A stretch of 64,000 nt of DNA. It comes from Bimuria novae-zelandiae CBS 107.79. Taxonomy: Eukaryota; Ascomycota; Dothideomycetes; Pleosporales; Didymosphaeriaceae. The stretch covers positions 551,155 to 615,154 of the forward strand of contig ML976684.1 in assembly GCA_010015655.1 (NCBI GenBank). Reading direction: 5' to 3'. The position numbers were made by a program, and so were the translations under genes. The notes beneath the pieces were generated by a model. That model was not told where the DNA came from. It saw only the letters and a program-made list of their open reading frames with translations, and did not search any database. Below, piece by piece: positions 24,901 to 42,274 of the stretch. Positions within the stretch are counted from its first letter, which is position 1. Each line of letters begins with the position of its first letter.

Positions 24901-27900
24901 TCGACGGACATGTCTGCAAGGTTACACAGCCCACGCGTAGAGCAGTGTCGGTGGCATGCAGGCGCACTACCCTCTCCATTTGAAATTTATGAACTTTGCT
25001 GTGTGCCCAACAAGCTGTACACTTCGTCTGGCGCATTTTCTACATTTGGCGTGTGTGTGGAGACTATTTGCAGGCGAGTCTTGCGTACAAAGAAGTTGCG
25101 GGCCGGTGCGGTGAAGTTCGTAAGGCTGAATGCCCCGCGTGCGAGGAGCCATTCGCTGTGACTGGTGAGGTAAGTTGCTGGTGTCCACTTGCACCACACT
25201 AGACAGGTCCTTGACACTGGATGAGCGCTGTTCCTTCTCCTTCGGGGCATTTTAGCGACCTGCAGGTCGGCCCTTCCGGTAGGCTCAAGCCACCCTCACC
25301 GACAGACCCAAAGGCATGGTCTTTTGCCCGCAGGTGTACACTGCTCCCGCACTGGAGCAGCGATACAACTACCGCTCGCACGTTGATCGACTAGTCTGCA
25401 ATACTTTCACCGATCGCGTCATCAGAGACCCATGCCGCGAACGTGCGGTATTGTATTTCGGTATGGGTCTGCCCCGTGTTCTGCAAAAACGCCTACATAG
25501 CCGCCGGGCAACACAAACACTACAGCACCGAAATAACGACGCGATTCGACACCGCGTACATCTATGACATTCACATGGTTGGGACTCGCTTCAAAGTTCC
25601 AGATTTCCAATTATACAACTGTTTGCGAGACGCACGACTTCGTTCGTTTGTACAGCAAGGCATGCCTATTTTTGGGGGGCCAAGAAGTTGCTAGTCTATG
25701 ACGAGACTACCGCGCGGAAACTGACGACAGCGACCATGCCACATTTCAGCCCTATGGCGAACCCTACATGGGCCGCCCGTTCGTTATCCTTGCACAAGCA
25801 GCACATAGGCGCCTGAACCCCTTGTGCCCCCGCGTACTACCCTAAGCCCTCGACTACCATTTCACCGATGATCAAACAGTGGTCCTGAGGAGGAACGACC
25901 TGGTACACCGCAGTTTCATACAGCAAGTAACTTTACGCTCGCAACGTCTAAGCAACAGAATGCGCTCCTTTGAAGAGTATCTTGACCCAAGTATGAAGCA
26001 GGCGCGTTAAAGCTGCATACCTCCAGAGAAAAGGAGCTTTTAACTCGCGACCATAAGTATACCACTAGGAGGAACAGGGGCTCGCAAGGCTGGACGACAC
26101 CCAGAACGGATGCTCGCCTCCGGCGATACCTATTTCGAGAACCATTCTACGAACCCCGCGACTGTCGCAAGATAAACCGACACAGGAATTATGCACTCAC
26201 AAACGCCCGGCGGTATCGCGATATTTTCATTGCACGCCCAGCAAGCGCCGTGTCAAGCCTTTGCCGCATCGTAGCCTACTCGATATTAACCTACCCCTCG
26301 CAGAGCACCGGCTATATGAAAAGGCACGCACGAGCAGTGTCAGACCTCGTGGCCGACTCTCGACTGGCATACTTCCAAGCGGATCAACCAATCACCATAA
26401 CGATTACTACTCCATCGTCGCCATGCAGGCTGCACGCAGAATCCCACGCCAATTACGACCCTGGCCACCTTGTTGACCTCAAAATATGTTTTGAAACAAG
26501 CGATCAATGAGAGAGACGCAATGTTCGGAGGTGACCCCTTCTGCGTACACCTGCACCGCTTTCGGACAGTATCCTCCACGACAGGCGTATGCAACATCTT
26601 CATGGGTGAGAGAACGTTACACGAAGTATCTAACCCACCGATGATGGCCCCTGGTTGAAATTAGCGAGGCAGCCTCCATAACCGAAAGCCCTACCGCTGA
26701 CTGATGCTTCCGAATGCCCCTCAAATCGTTCGCCAAGCATGAGGGACCTCTGCCTATCGTGTTTACTTTTCTTGAGGGTGGACCGATGCTGCGGGGTTTC
26801 CCGAATCCTTTCGGCAGTGACGCACCAAACGGTTCACGGCTCGAAGCGCCCGTGCCTTAGTAGGCACGGCCCTCATCAGAGCATTTGTTGGCGACGAGCA
26901 TACATGCTCCTATCCTTAGTTTGGCTTGCATATTTTCCACACACTCGACGGGCTCAAGGCTTGTTTCGGAAACCACACTCATTGAGAATAGTAACGGTGA
27001 ACAACAAAAGGTATGCATCCCGAAGTCAGCGAATGCCGATCGGCATCTTACGCCCTGTTTAGGGATTAGCGAAGCAGGGGTCTCAGCCCTACCTCTGGTG
27101 CAATTCCATACCCAGTCCCTATTCGCTACAAACTCGACCCAAACTGCAACACCCAGCATTCTTCGTCTTAGGGCTTCCTTTAATCGTCTGGCTACCTTAC
27201 ACACTATTCTGGCAGAACTAAAATTACACAAATCGCCGGCTTCACTGCAGCTACTAACGCAAAATTAAACCGTTATCCTGTACACACCAAATGTGCGGTG
27301 TATTTCGGGTTGTAGCTACTGATAGCATCTCAGAGAACATGCTCTTATCGCGAATAATTGCACCAATTTGCGCAGACCATTTAGGTGGTTTAAGATTCCT
27401 ACTGGATATACTTCGACAAGCTGAAGCTACTATACCACCGTCATGATGCGGTCCTAAAAAGTAGCATGTATGTTGTCATACCCTTAATATGATGCTTCAT
27501 GTATCGTCGATTCTCCTTTCTCTGGCACTTTTCTCTTCGCACCAGCGAAGTAGCGCCGTTTATATCGGAGTACGTCACACTGCCAAGATTCCAGAGCTCA
27601 GATTCAGAAAGGACTGTCACTTGCGGCCCCAACGACAGACAAGTGTTCGGTTCTAAATTATTCACTGTATGGAGGGGTCTCATCGAGAATACGACGGGAG
27701 CGCACACCAACTATTTCGGCCCTTCAGTCAGAAATATTTCGGATTCCAGCCTGCGATCCAATCTTTGCAGCGCTACGACATGTTTGTAGGCACGCCTGAA
27801 GAACGGCGACAGGCGTGATCACATGACATGAAGGGGAAAACTTTACTACAGTTCGAGCTAGCGTCATCCTTTTCCATGCCGTTAAAATTCGGAAGGCATA

Positions 27901-28129
27901 GGGCCCAAGCTCGGTCGATGGTCGTCATTAGGGGGTTGAAGCATCGTTCGTTACAACACCGTCAAAGAGTCGAACGGGAACGTGGATAGTTAGAAAGCTC
28001 TGTCGTTCTGGTGCGCCGTCGCCCGTCGAAAAGCTTGAACCATCGACATTCTGTGGTTGCTTTTGGAGCCATTATCTCAAACCAGTGTAGCGTATGAGAT
28101 GGCGCAAGTTTAACCAAGCGCCAGCATGA
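21948..28129. other. 6-kb gene-poor region left of the hAT element
   Basis: The segment next to 21947 is the bZIP promoter. Beyond it no gene is supported over 6 kb, although GC is normal and there is no AT-rich conversion. Frames are short and overlapping. The best are 23131-23415 (+, ATG, one hydrophobic stretch) and 25443-25694 (+), whose fragment FKVPDFQLYNCLRDARLR faintly recalls the C-terminal part of BTB domains. Neither is convincing. A CAC/CCA run lies near 22840-22860. Confidence 0.45.
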
Positions 28130-28274
28130 TGCATAACTAGGGATGTCGGATTACCGTAAATTTCCAGCCATCCCGGTATTACCGTAATTACTGGTATTTT
28201 GGTACAACCTTGGCACGGTGGATTGAGCTAATCGGTGTATTTCTCGGTCTAATTATCACATGTAGCAATTGAAT

Positions 28275-29006
28275 TTATGTATGCTGGGTATCTTCTGGAT
28301 CTTCAGGACGCTCTTCGTGTACTTGTTCAGCCGTGTAATCAAGCAATTGGCCATCATCTTCATGCTCGTCGGCGTCAACTTGTTCAGGCACTTCTGACAG
28401 GTCGAAAAACTGGGCATCCTCAGCTGTAATTGAGTCGCGAATGCGCAGGTTGTGATAACAAAACACCAGCTTTTCGACCCGGGCATTGACGAGACGATTG
28501 CGTACTTTATTATGGAGAAATCCATGCTCGCTCCAGTTACGTTCAGCTGCTCCCGTCGTGGGGTTGATGCTGAGGGCGTAAATGGCGAGTTCTTTGAGCT
28601 CATTGGTGCAGCTCTGTATCTGCCACCAATCTGCTGGATCTGTGTAATCTGCAAAGGACTGCCAGGATAACTCGACGCCGTGCTTCTCGAAGACGCCTTT
28701 ACGATGGAGCACATCCATAAGCTCTTTATAAAGGGCCACAGCTTGCCTGGGGCGCTGCTGCGTGGGCGGGTAATCGAGAGCGAGAAAATCGGCGATTTCT
28801 CTCTGCATCGCGTCGGTGACCGCCACAGGCATCTCCTGGCGCACCAGAGGGTCGCATATATACGAAATTGTCGCCAGGGGATGGTGAACTTGCTGGAATC
28901 GAGATCTGACGATTTCTTTGACTTGTTCGAGCGGCAGAGTTGTATGGAGAGTGGTGTTGGCCAGCAGAAAAATGAAGCTGGCATATAATCGGGAGAACTT
29001 TGGCCT
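28275..29006 (-). pseudogene. hAT transposase, C-terminal part
   Basis: An open minus-strand frame encodes the C-terminal half of a hAT transposase. The segment DPADWWQIQSCTNELKELAI followed by YALSINPTTGAAERNWSEHG is the hAT dimerisation region, and an acidic tail follows. The frame is uninterrupted up to the inner palindrome at 29007, where the coding sequence is cut. There is no own start codon in a suitable place, so this is a fragment rather than a gene. Confidence 0.85.
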
Positions 29007-29699
29007 AGTACCGTGTTTTGGCAGCTGATGCACGCCGTCAGCTGGTGCACGGCTTTTTACTAAGAAAATTAAGAAAATTATAAAAGTTTAAAGTAATATA
29101 ACTTTTTACCTACTAATTCATTTTAAAAACTTTCTTCACTAAAGTTATAGAGATAGATTTTATTTATAATTCTAAAATTTTAGTTTTATAATAATAATTA
29201 AATTTAAAAAAAAAAGTAAAAAAGTATAAAATTTTAAGTCTTTAAAATAAAAAAATATAAAGATTTTAGGTATAAAATAAGCTATTTAAAACACTTCTTG
29301 TATTAAAAATATTAATATTAATATAATAATTAAAAAATTACATCAAGTTTGTTTTTCTTAAAAGAATATTTTAAATTATATAGGTTATCTCTCTAAATAG
29401 ACCTTTATATAAGAAAAGTTTAATATAAAAAGCGTTTTAAATAGCTTAGTTAATACCTAAAACGTTTATGTTTTTTTTATTTTAATGACTTAAAATTTTA
29501 TACTTTTTTTACTTATTTTACAAACTTATTATTAAGAAACTAAAATGTTAGAATTATAAATAAAATCTATCTTTATAATTTTAATAAAGGAAATTTTGAA
29601 AAAGAATTAGTAGTTAAAAAGTTATATTACATTAAACTTTTGTATTTTTCTTAATTTTCTTAGTAAAAAGCCGAGCACCAGCTGCCAAAGCACGGTACT
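29007..29699. repeat. 693-bp AT-rich inverted-repeat element nested in the hAT copy
   Basis: The ends are AGTACCGTGTTTTGGCAGCTG on the left and, read on the other strand, AGTACCGTGCTTTGGCAGCTG on the right. Further in, the two halves remain inverted copies of each other (ACTAAGAAAATTAAGAAAA and so on) for some 250 bp or more. The left arm has an extra duplicated CAGCTG segment (about 29019-29030). The inner 29050-29672 is extremely AT-rich, while the outer 40 bp are not. No protein is encoded. No clear target duplication is visible beyond AG. It is either a nested palindromic miniature element or an inverted duplication altered by RIP. Confidence 0.75.
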
Positions 29700-29912
29700 C
29701 TCTAGCGCCAAGGCCACTTTTGTAAAGGGCATCAGAAAGCTTCTCAGCTTTTGCAGCTTCTCCCACCAATTTACGCTGTCCGTAATTGCTGTAATCCTCT
29801 GAAATCGATCCTTCTGCGCCCGCTGGGACATAATAGACACCGCCATCGGATTCGCCATCACCGAAAGAATCCAGATGCCAACAACAATAAGAAACGATAA
29901 ACAAAGTATCAA
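29700..29912 (-). pseudogene. hAT transposase, middle part
   Basis: The minus-strand frame ends at the inner palindrome and reads SVNWWEKLQKLRSFLMPFTK then VALALE, typical of the region before the catalytic core in hAT transposases. It lies in the same absolute frame as the C-terminal part, and the codon boundary falls exactly at the palindrome border. The upstream part of the transposase is missing. Confidence 0.75.
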
Positions 29913-30101
29913 GACGGTGACCTAGGGTCAAAATCAGCAATCTAGATGCAAGCTCAATACAAAGTTAGCCCTTGAAGTCATTTTCCCGGCAGCAATTACC
30001 CGCCTTAGCATTACGAGCCATCATTTTCCGTACCGTAATTACCGTAACGTATTACCGTAATACTGTAATCGGTAACGGTACGCGGCATCCCTATGCATAA
30101 C

Positions 30102-33100
30102 GGATACTAACCTTGAAAGTGGCTGGTGTCTGTGGCACCGCGAGTGGTTCATGATAGTGGGGTTGTATCGCTACTCCGCATAGAACTTCCACAATTCAAC
30201 TCAGTGTTCTATTTATGTCGAATCAAGTCAAATGTCAGCAGAGGGCAAAGCGCTACTGCCGACGGATACGGTTGGGGTAGAAATGAACAGGCGCACACCG
30301 AGCTGGAGGCACTACAACTTCGTGTCGTTTCTGCTCCACAGCATCTGACACGTTTCGCACAGGAACGACAGTAGTTGTGCTGCGATATATCGACCGGGAA
30401 TATCGTAAGCTCGATATCCTCATACGGAACACCTTACGCCAGTATTGGCTTCTCGGAAACGCGAATTTGCGGATGTGATCACACTCTAACGACTAGCGGC
30501 GGCAGCACGGCTGGTTTTCAAGTGCCATTACTTGATAAGTAAGGCCATCGTCGCAATGAAAGATTGGACAATTGCAGCATAGAGCGGTCTTGTCGATACT
30601 GCAAGCTAAATTGGTCGACGCCATGGCTCGAGCAGCTCGGTGTCTTTGGAAAAAATACCTCGGATCCACTTCCCGCGTCCTCATCTCAACAGCGAATGAA
30701 AGCGCAGCGGGCGCACATCCTTGTTAGACGAATCCAGCTTCCCGGGATGCCCAAAACAGCAACACTTGCGCCAGCGTACGCGGCATACGCGGCGCTCGGG
30801 GTTCGGTGCGAAAGTGCTCTGGTCTGCAGAAGCGCTGAGTTGAGCTGAAGAGAACACCTGGCGTAGAGTCGTTTAGGGGATCTCGAAAACATACAACAGA
30901 GCAGACGGACAATACTTTTGCAAGGCGAGTAACGTCATAAGCATACATTGGTACACAGGGTGCTTACAATGCCCTTTGGACTCGCTTTCCCGGATCTACC
31001 CATGTTATATCTTTAATTCCGGCCGTGACGGCTTACTGCTGCTCAAACCTATATAGTATCCCCCCGGCTCGGCTTTGTAGTGTGAGGCCTGTGCGTCAAT
31101 CTTCACCCTCAACTTTCCTAAAATATAAAATTTTTATATTTAATAAGGAGTATAATATAAAAGTTTATATATAAAAAATATAAATTTTTTTAAGGAGACT
31201 CTAAGGTAAAAATAAGTAGAAATAGACCCTAGACTATATTTTACAGGGGACGGACGTTACAAAGCCGAGCAGGGGGGGATACTGTAGGGCTGGAAGAGAG
31301 TTCTGACACGGGCTTCGAATCGTGCTCGGCAGACCCTTGAGACCTGGAGTGCACTCACATCCGCGATATCGTGTGCAAACACAGATTCAACAGTTGAAGG
31401 TTGTTGTCATGGGTCTTCGCTCGGAGCTCGCGATTTGCGCACCTTCACTAGCGCAGGCAGCGGGTATCACGGATGCCAAGTGAGTCACATTCGCATTCGC
31501 TCCAATTCAAACAAGCGGGTCCGAAGGCAGGGCCGTTCTCATCGCTGTGCTATTCGTAGGTTCTCTGCATCACCTAGCACTGCTGCCTACGATGGAACGC
31601 CGTCTTCGACACCAGTTCCTCCCGCTCTTTCGCTACAGTGCTTCGCCGGTGCGTCGACGCTAGTCCAGCTGACATGTTTGCGGTAGTGCAAGCTGTTCGA
31701 GGCCGAAAGAATATCCTCACGGTTTGGCCATATTGTTCAACCCCTTCAATTCTGGATCCCCAGGGTTTTCAGCTCCACACCGATGTATTGTGATCAGTCG
31801 CTGCGGGGTGATGTCGTGGTACAGTTAGGGGTCGTCTGCGACGGCGACGCATTGTCGTGGCGTCCGTGTAAATTCGCCGCTGGAGACTCCATGAATATGC
31901 GGTCGATCATAGATCCCTGGGCAATTTTACTGCCCCATGACGATGGATTTCCTATCATCTCTATCGCGATATTACCCCTTATGAGAGATGCTTTGCCTCA
32001 ACTGCAGCCTTGCGGCGGCTCTTTCGAAATTCCCACTGTCCGTGTCCGCCCGGCTGTAGGCTAACGGCACCGCTTGGTGGATCCTTGCTCCATACACGAC
32101 TTGAATTTTAATAACTTGATGGTCTAGAAGACTTCGGACTGGGCTCCATACTTGCATACTTGTGCAAATTGACGCATCATACTTGGTGATTCAAAGTTCG
32201 CCCATTAACTATGCAATCATATCAAGCTTTAGGCACTCCTCTGCCTAACTTCCTGCATCACGTACCGGAATTCGGAAGAGTACAGATATGATTGCTTTCG
32301 TGGAATTCGTACATGTCAGTGTGATTCCATCCAAAAATATCCCATGACCAAACGTTCTTCCGGGGCCGCGAAGAGTATGTTGAATATGGCAGAATCCTAC
32401 GGTCGTATCGGGCGTAGCACCTATGTACTTCCGCGGACCTTTTGATATCCGCGTTATTTATAACGCGCGTACACGTGCCTTTGTTTAATGAGCAGTGGGA
32501 TTCTGAGTCTGGGAAAGATAAAGGTCTCTATCCAACGATCTTGCCGACCAGGCGCATTCGTCCGTCGTTACCCCGTTTTTGAGGCGGTTCGGTATCGACG
32601 TTGGCATGGTATGATTCGTTCTGAACATCGCATCAATATAGCCGGAAGGAGTAACGCTTTGAACCCCAGAACTTTATCACCGGTCTGCACGGTCCATTGA
32701 AAACTGGAAAGGCAAAAGGCACATGAGGGCAGAGTGCGACGCAGACCATACACGCATTGCACAATCACGGCATAGCATCAAGGTAGAGTTCCGGCTCCGA
32801 GTGCTTGCGTGGCGGTCAGGCAGAGGAGCGCGCGGCCAGATGGGCGTTGCCAATCATCGCCCCTTCAGCTTCAAGAAGCTCAGCTGCTGCGCTGGAGGCT
32901 CGTCTTTCCGTCCGCCATCAGAAACACGTCCACGCATCTCCAAGCACGTTGCTGCGTTTCAAAACACGGCGCGTGCTCCCCCGCACGAGAAACATGTCTC
33001 CGTTTGTTAGGCCACCCGCACTATTCTATCCACACCTGAAGCACATGCTTTCCAATCAACAGCCCTTCGACAATGATTAGATGTTCCCAATATAAACATT

Positions 33101-34485
33101 CGTCACGCTCTTGACAAAAACGTCCAAGAGATGAAACTCTCGGCAGCCGGCCATGTGCGCAAATTCAGGCCCTGGGGCCGCAACCACATGCATGCCGTGA
33201 ACGAGACACCGAAATGCGCAAAGGATGCGGCGCTAAGGCCAATATGGGCAGGGCTGAACCTGTACCCTGCGGCATCCTCGCCGTTCTTGTTCGCTTGGGT
33301 ATAACCTTCGTCCAGGCGGTCTTCGCTCAACGTGCAAAGACATGATCGCTAGTGTGCCTGTCCATTCCGGCCCCAGCGCTATGTACGAACTACGAAGGCA
33401 TTCCTATCTTGCGACAGTGCACTACACTACGCAAGGTTAGAGCCCAGCATCCCCAAAAGGCGGAATACCGCAATTTGGCCCGAGTTCACTGCCCGCCATG
33501 CACATTAGTCGACAGCGGGCCGCAGCCAACAGCCAGTGGGCTGGAGAACGAGCTGAACGAGGGCTTTGCGTCGTGGCTGGCTTTCGATCGAGAGCGGAGT
33601 ACGATGCCTCCGCTCGGCTGAAGTGCACATGTGGTGCATGTAGCTCGTTTGCACACATCCAGCATTGATTGTGGTGCAGTGGAGAGACACGCGAGGCCAT
33701 GTCGCTGTGCAACAGATATAGGTATCCATGGAATGCAATCAACGTTGTGGTGCGGTTCGAGTTCGCGCCTCTCGGCCTCTTTCTCCAAGGATTCAAGAGT
33801 CGCGAATCCCGCTGCGCGCAGCTCCAGAATCAAGGTACGCTAAGGGCACCCTAATGTACACCCTCCCAGCAAGTCTTGGATTTGACTACTATGCGTGTAT
33901 AAGGTGTGTTTACCCTAGCCGCTGGATCGGCGACCACGCACCCGAACTTCCTGAAAAGATTGTACGAGACACGACGGCATCGGTCAACACTTTGCGAAGG
34001 GAGAGCTGGGGTGGGAAGGTCACTCGTTTCCGGTTCCAGCTCTGCAGGTAGGAGGCGGGGGAATCCTACGTTCCGGGCCGGCGTCAGTTTGCCCCGCCGT
34101 ACGCCGTACGCCGTACGTACGCAGATTCTAATGGTCGACGGGTCTAAACTATCTATTTGAGCATGTATTTCGCTCGCGAAAGGATTCGGAGATATTTACA
34201 GTGTCCGGTGCACTTTGCGGCTAGGGTGGGACCGAGGCTGTGCGAGCGACGCGTCGTTGCGATGTGCGAATGTCGCATTTCCTTCCTTCGCAGTGTCGTA
34301 TCTCGTATAACCCTTTAGGGGTTAGCTTACAGGACCATTCCTTTAGCTTCGAACGCGGAGATATAGCCTCGTAAATACGCTCTCTCCCTCTTTGACTTCA
34401 CCGAATGTTCCCAAATTTTATTTCGTAGGCGAAGCGCGGCTTCGGATCTTTACCTTCACAGTTTAAGAGTTGGCTTCGCCTGTGG
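30102..34485. other. 4.4-kb gene-poor region with one miniature element
   Basis: No gene is supported. Short frames (for example 32723-33080 and 33437-33833) occur on both strands in overlapping positions with no family resemblance. The region contains the TA-flanked element at 31054-31284 and a short run of GCCGTAC units near 34096-34119. Confidence 0.45.
31054..31284. mobile_element. miniature inverted-repeat element with TA target site
   Basis: The left end reads TAGTATCCCCCCGGCTCGGC and the right end, on the other strand, CAGTATCCCCCCCTGCTCGG; both continue as CTTTGTA. Inverted repeats are thus about 26 bp with one small indel. TA dinucleotides flank both ends (31052-31053 and 31285-31286), as in Tc1/mariner-type insertions. 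The centre (about 31118-31215) is AT-rich and non-coding. A 231-bp non-autonomous element of that superfamily is the best reading. Confidence 0.75.
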
Positions 34486-34493
34486 ACCTATCA

Positions 34494-34654
34494 CAGCGCG
34501 GCCAACGAACCGTACTCTTGGCGTACAGCTCGTGGTTCTGTACCGTGCACAGTTCACTTAACAGTCTTTAAGAGAGAAAAAGACCAGCGTGTGGCACGTG
34601 CACGGTACGGAACCACGAGCTGTACGCCAAGAGTACGGTTCGTTGGCCGCGCTG
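34494..34654. mobile_element. 161-bp fold-back element of hAT type
   Basis: Two 57-bp arms (34494-34550 and 34598-34654) are inverted copies with a single mismatch, around a 47-bp loop. The ends are CAG and CTG. Perfect 8-bp direct repeats ACCTATCA flank it at 34486-34493 and 34655-34662. Length of duplication and terminal bases fit a hAT-mobilised miniature element. There is no coding capacity. The near-perfect arms and duplication suggest a recent insertion. A transcript through it would form a long RNA hairpin. Confidence 0.88.
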
Positions 34655-34662
34655 ACCTATCA

Positions 34663-40541
<5,879 letters not shown>

Positions 40542-42274
40542 ATTTCCTTTCCGTTTGTTCAGAGTTCAACACGAAGTTATGAGTTGGGATGATACCATTT
40601 CGAAAAGTTTTTGCCTCAACGGCATCATTGTTTAGATCATAGGGCCTATGGATTGGGCACGGCTATCGGCGTTAATAACGTGACATGCATATCATCCATT
40701 TAGCCTTTCAACCTGGCTAAGCATGTGATGAGCAAGTACTGTATGAGTACAGAAAAGGAGAGCTAGGTAGAGAGGTAGCTTCGTAGCGAGAGGCTCGAAG
40801 CTTACCACCCACCCATCGTACACGGATGGGATGTCAATACAGATACGTGGGTTCCACACCCACCTGCTGCACATGCTCTTCTCGTCCACTGCGTCTCGTT
40901 CTGCTTCCGAAATCATTTCTTCCTTTACCTTTGCTGATCACACCTGGCTCATGACACCAGACTTTCGGCTTGATCTGACCTTTCAAACCCTAAGTCATAA
41001 CATCAATGCAGAACTGTCCAAACCTGTCAACCCTCGCATACGCATCGGCCCGGCCTGTCACCTGCAAAAACCTCATGCTTCTCGCCGTCCTCGCATATCG
41101 TAAACACCCTCGCAACAAACCACAGCATACGACACATCACCGCTCTCGTCGCCACAACATCCCTCCCCCATCATCCTTACTTCCTAACCCCCAACACAAT
41201 TGACTCATCTCGCCTCGCACAACCTCAAATCGTACCCCTTCCGACCGTAAACTTCCACCCACTGCCCGTGTCCCCTGCGGCTCGCCATCTGACAGCTCCC
41301 ACCGCGTCTCTCGCTCCCGATCAAGACGGCCTCTCCATGGCAGTCCCTTGCTCACTCCATACACAACATCCCGTATCCCCAAACACACCGCGAGGAACGC
41401 CGTATGCAGCGTGGCCCTCGCGGACTTCGCCCACGCCTGCGGTGTCCATCTGTGTAGCACGGAGCCGCATCCCCACAGGGGGCCCTACACATCAATATCG
41501 GCGCTGCTGTTGCTTTGGGGCACGCCATGCAGATCGGAAGCGGTGACGCATTGGACCCCCATACCCGTTTCGGGGGCCTTTCGTGCTTTTGCGGCGTTTC
41601 AGCCACGGCATGCTGTGGTACGCAGGACTTGTAGCGAGGGCGGAGGGCGACTGTGCGGGTTGAGGTGACATTGAAGATGTGCAGATACGCGGGTTGTTGG
41701 TGCGGTACCGAAGTATCGATTGTATGCAAGGACTTGACTCGTCGTGAAGCCAAAGACATTCGTGGTTGAGAGATATTGAACGCAGTAAGGAACTGCTGCA
41801 TAGGCAATGCCAGAACATAGGTTAGCACAGTCCGCCATTACAGGGCTCTGTCCTCGAAGGCTTGAGAAACGACTGTACGTTTCAAGTACCAAATAGGGTC
41901 CGTTCTCGATGAATATTAGGGATCCCTACCACGATTTATACTCTATACATGCAAGCCCCCTCGATATGTACCTAATCAAACGCCCAGGAAGTATCGGGCC
42001 GACTACGGCTCTGGTGAATAAACATCGACGAACAATGCCACTTTGCTATGAAGGTCCGACATCTACCCAGTCTATGCTATCCCATAGACACGCTCAAGTC
42101 GAAGCTGGTATCAAACAACGAAAGCACGAAATGAACAGCCCGCTAACCCGAAGAAAACCCTGCTTTTCAAAATGTGAACGTGGAAACGGAAATGGTCGAC
42201 AGACTGAGGGCTGCGTAGGGTGAAGAATGCGCCACGGGATAAACAAAAGGGAAATGCATACTTGGCTGGCCATA
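40542..42274. other. 1.7-kb region between convergent SAH1 and WHI2-type gene
   Basis: This holds both 3' flanks. Frames at 40831-41103 (+) and 41137-41892 (-) are open for 70-160 codons. Several start at non-ATG codons, they overlap each other on both strands, and none resembles a family I know. No gene is called. Confidence 0.45.

Larger units (their letters stand above)
28138..30093 (-). mobile_element. hAT-family DNA transposon, internally deleted, with 8-bp TSD
   Basis: The element begins TAGGGATGTCGG and its other end, read on the opposite strand, begins TAGGGATGCCG. It is flanked by perfect 8-bp direct repeats TGCATAAC at 28130-28137 and 30094-30101, the target duplication length of hAT transposases. 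Both subterminal regions carry repeats of TTACCGTAAT and close variants, which may be transposase-binding sites. Inside, on the minus strand, lie two parts of a hAT transposase, separated by a 693-bp AT-rich palindrome. Only about 180 bp lie between the right end and the first recognisable transposase sequence, so the N-terminal zinc-finger part is gone. The element is therefore non-autonomous. Intact duplications and near-intact frames suggest insertion that is not very old. Confidence 0.9.

Noticed and set aside
25443..25694. Frame with faint likeness to the C-terminal part of BTB domains
   Set aside because: The likeness covers about 25 residues with no preceding BTB core; too weak to call a pseudogene.
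31300..31345. tRNA B-box-like GGGCTTCGAATC
   Set aside because: No matching A box or cloverleaf could be formed around it.
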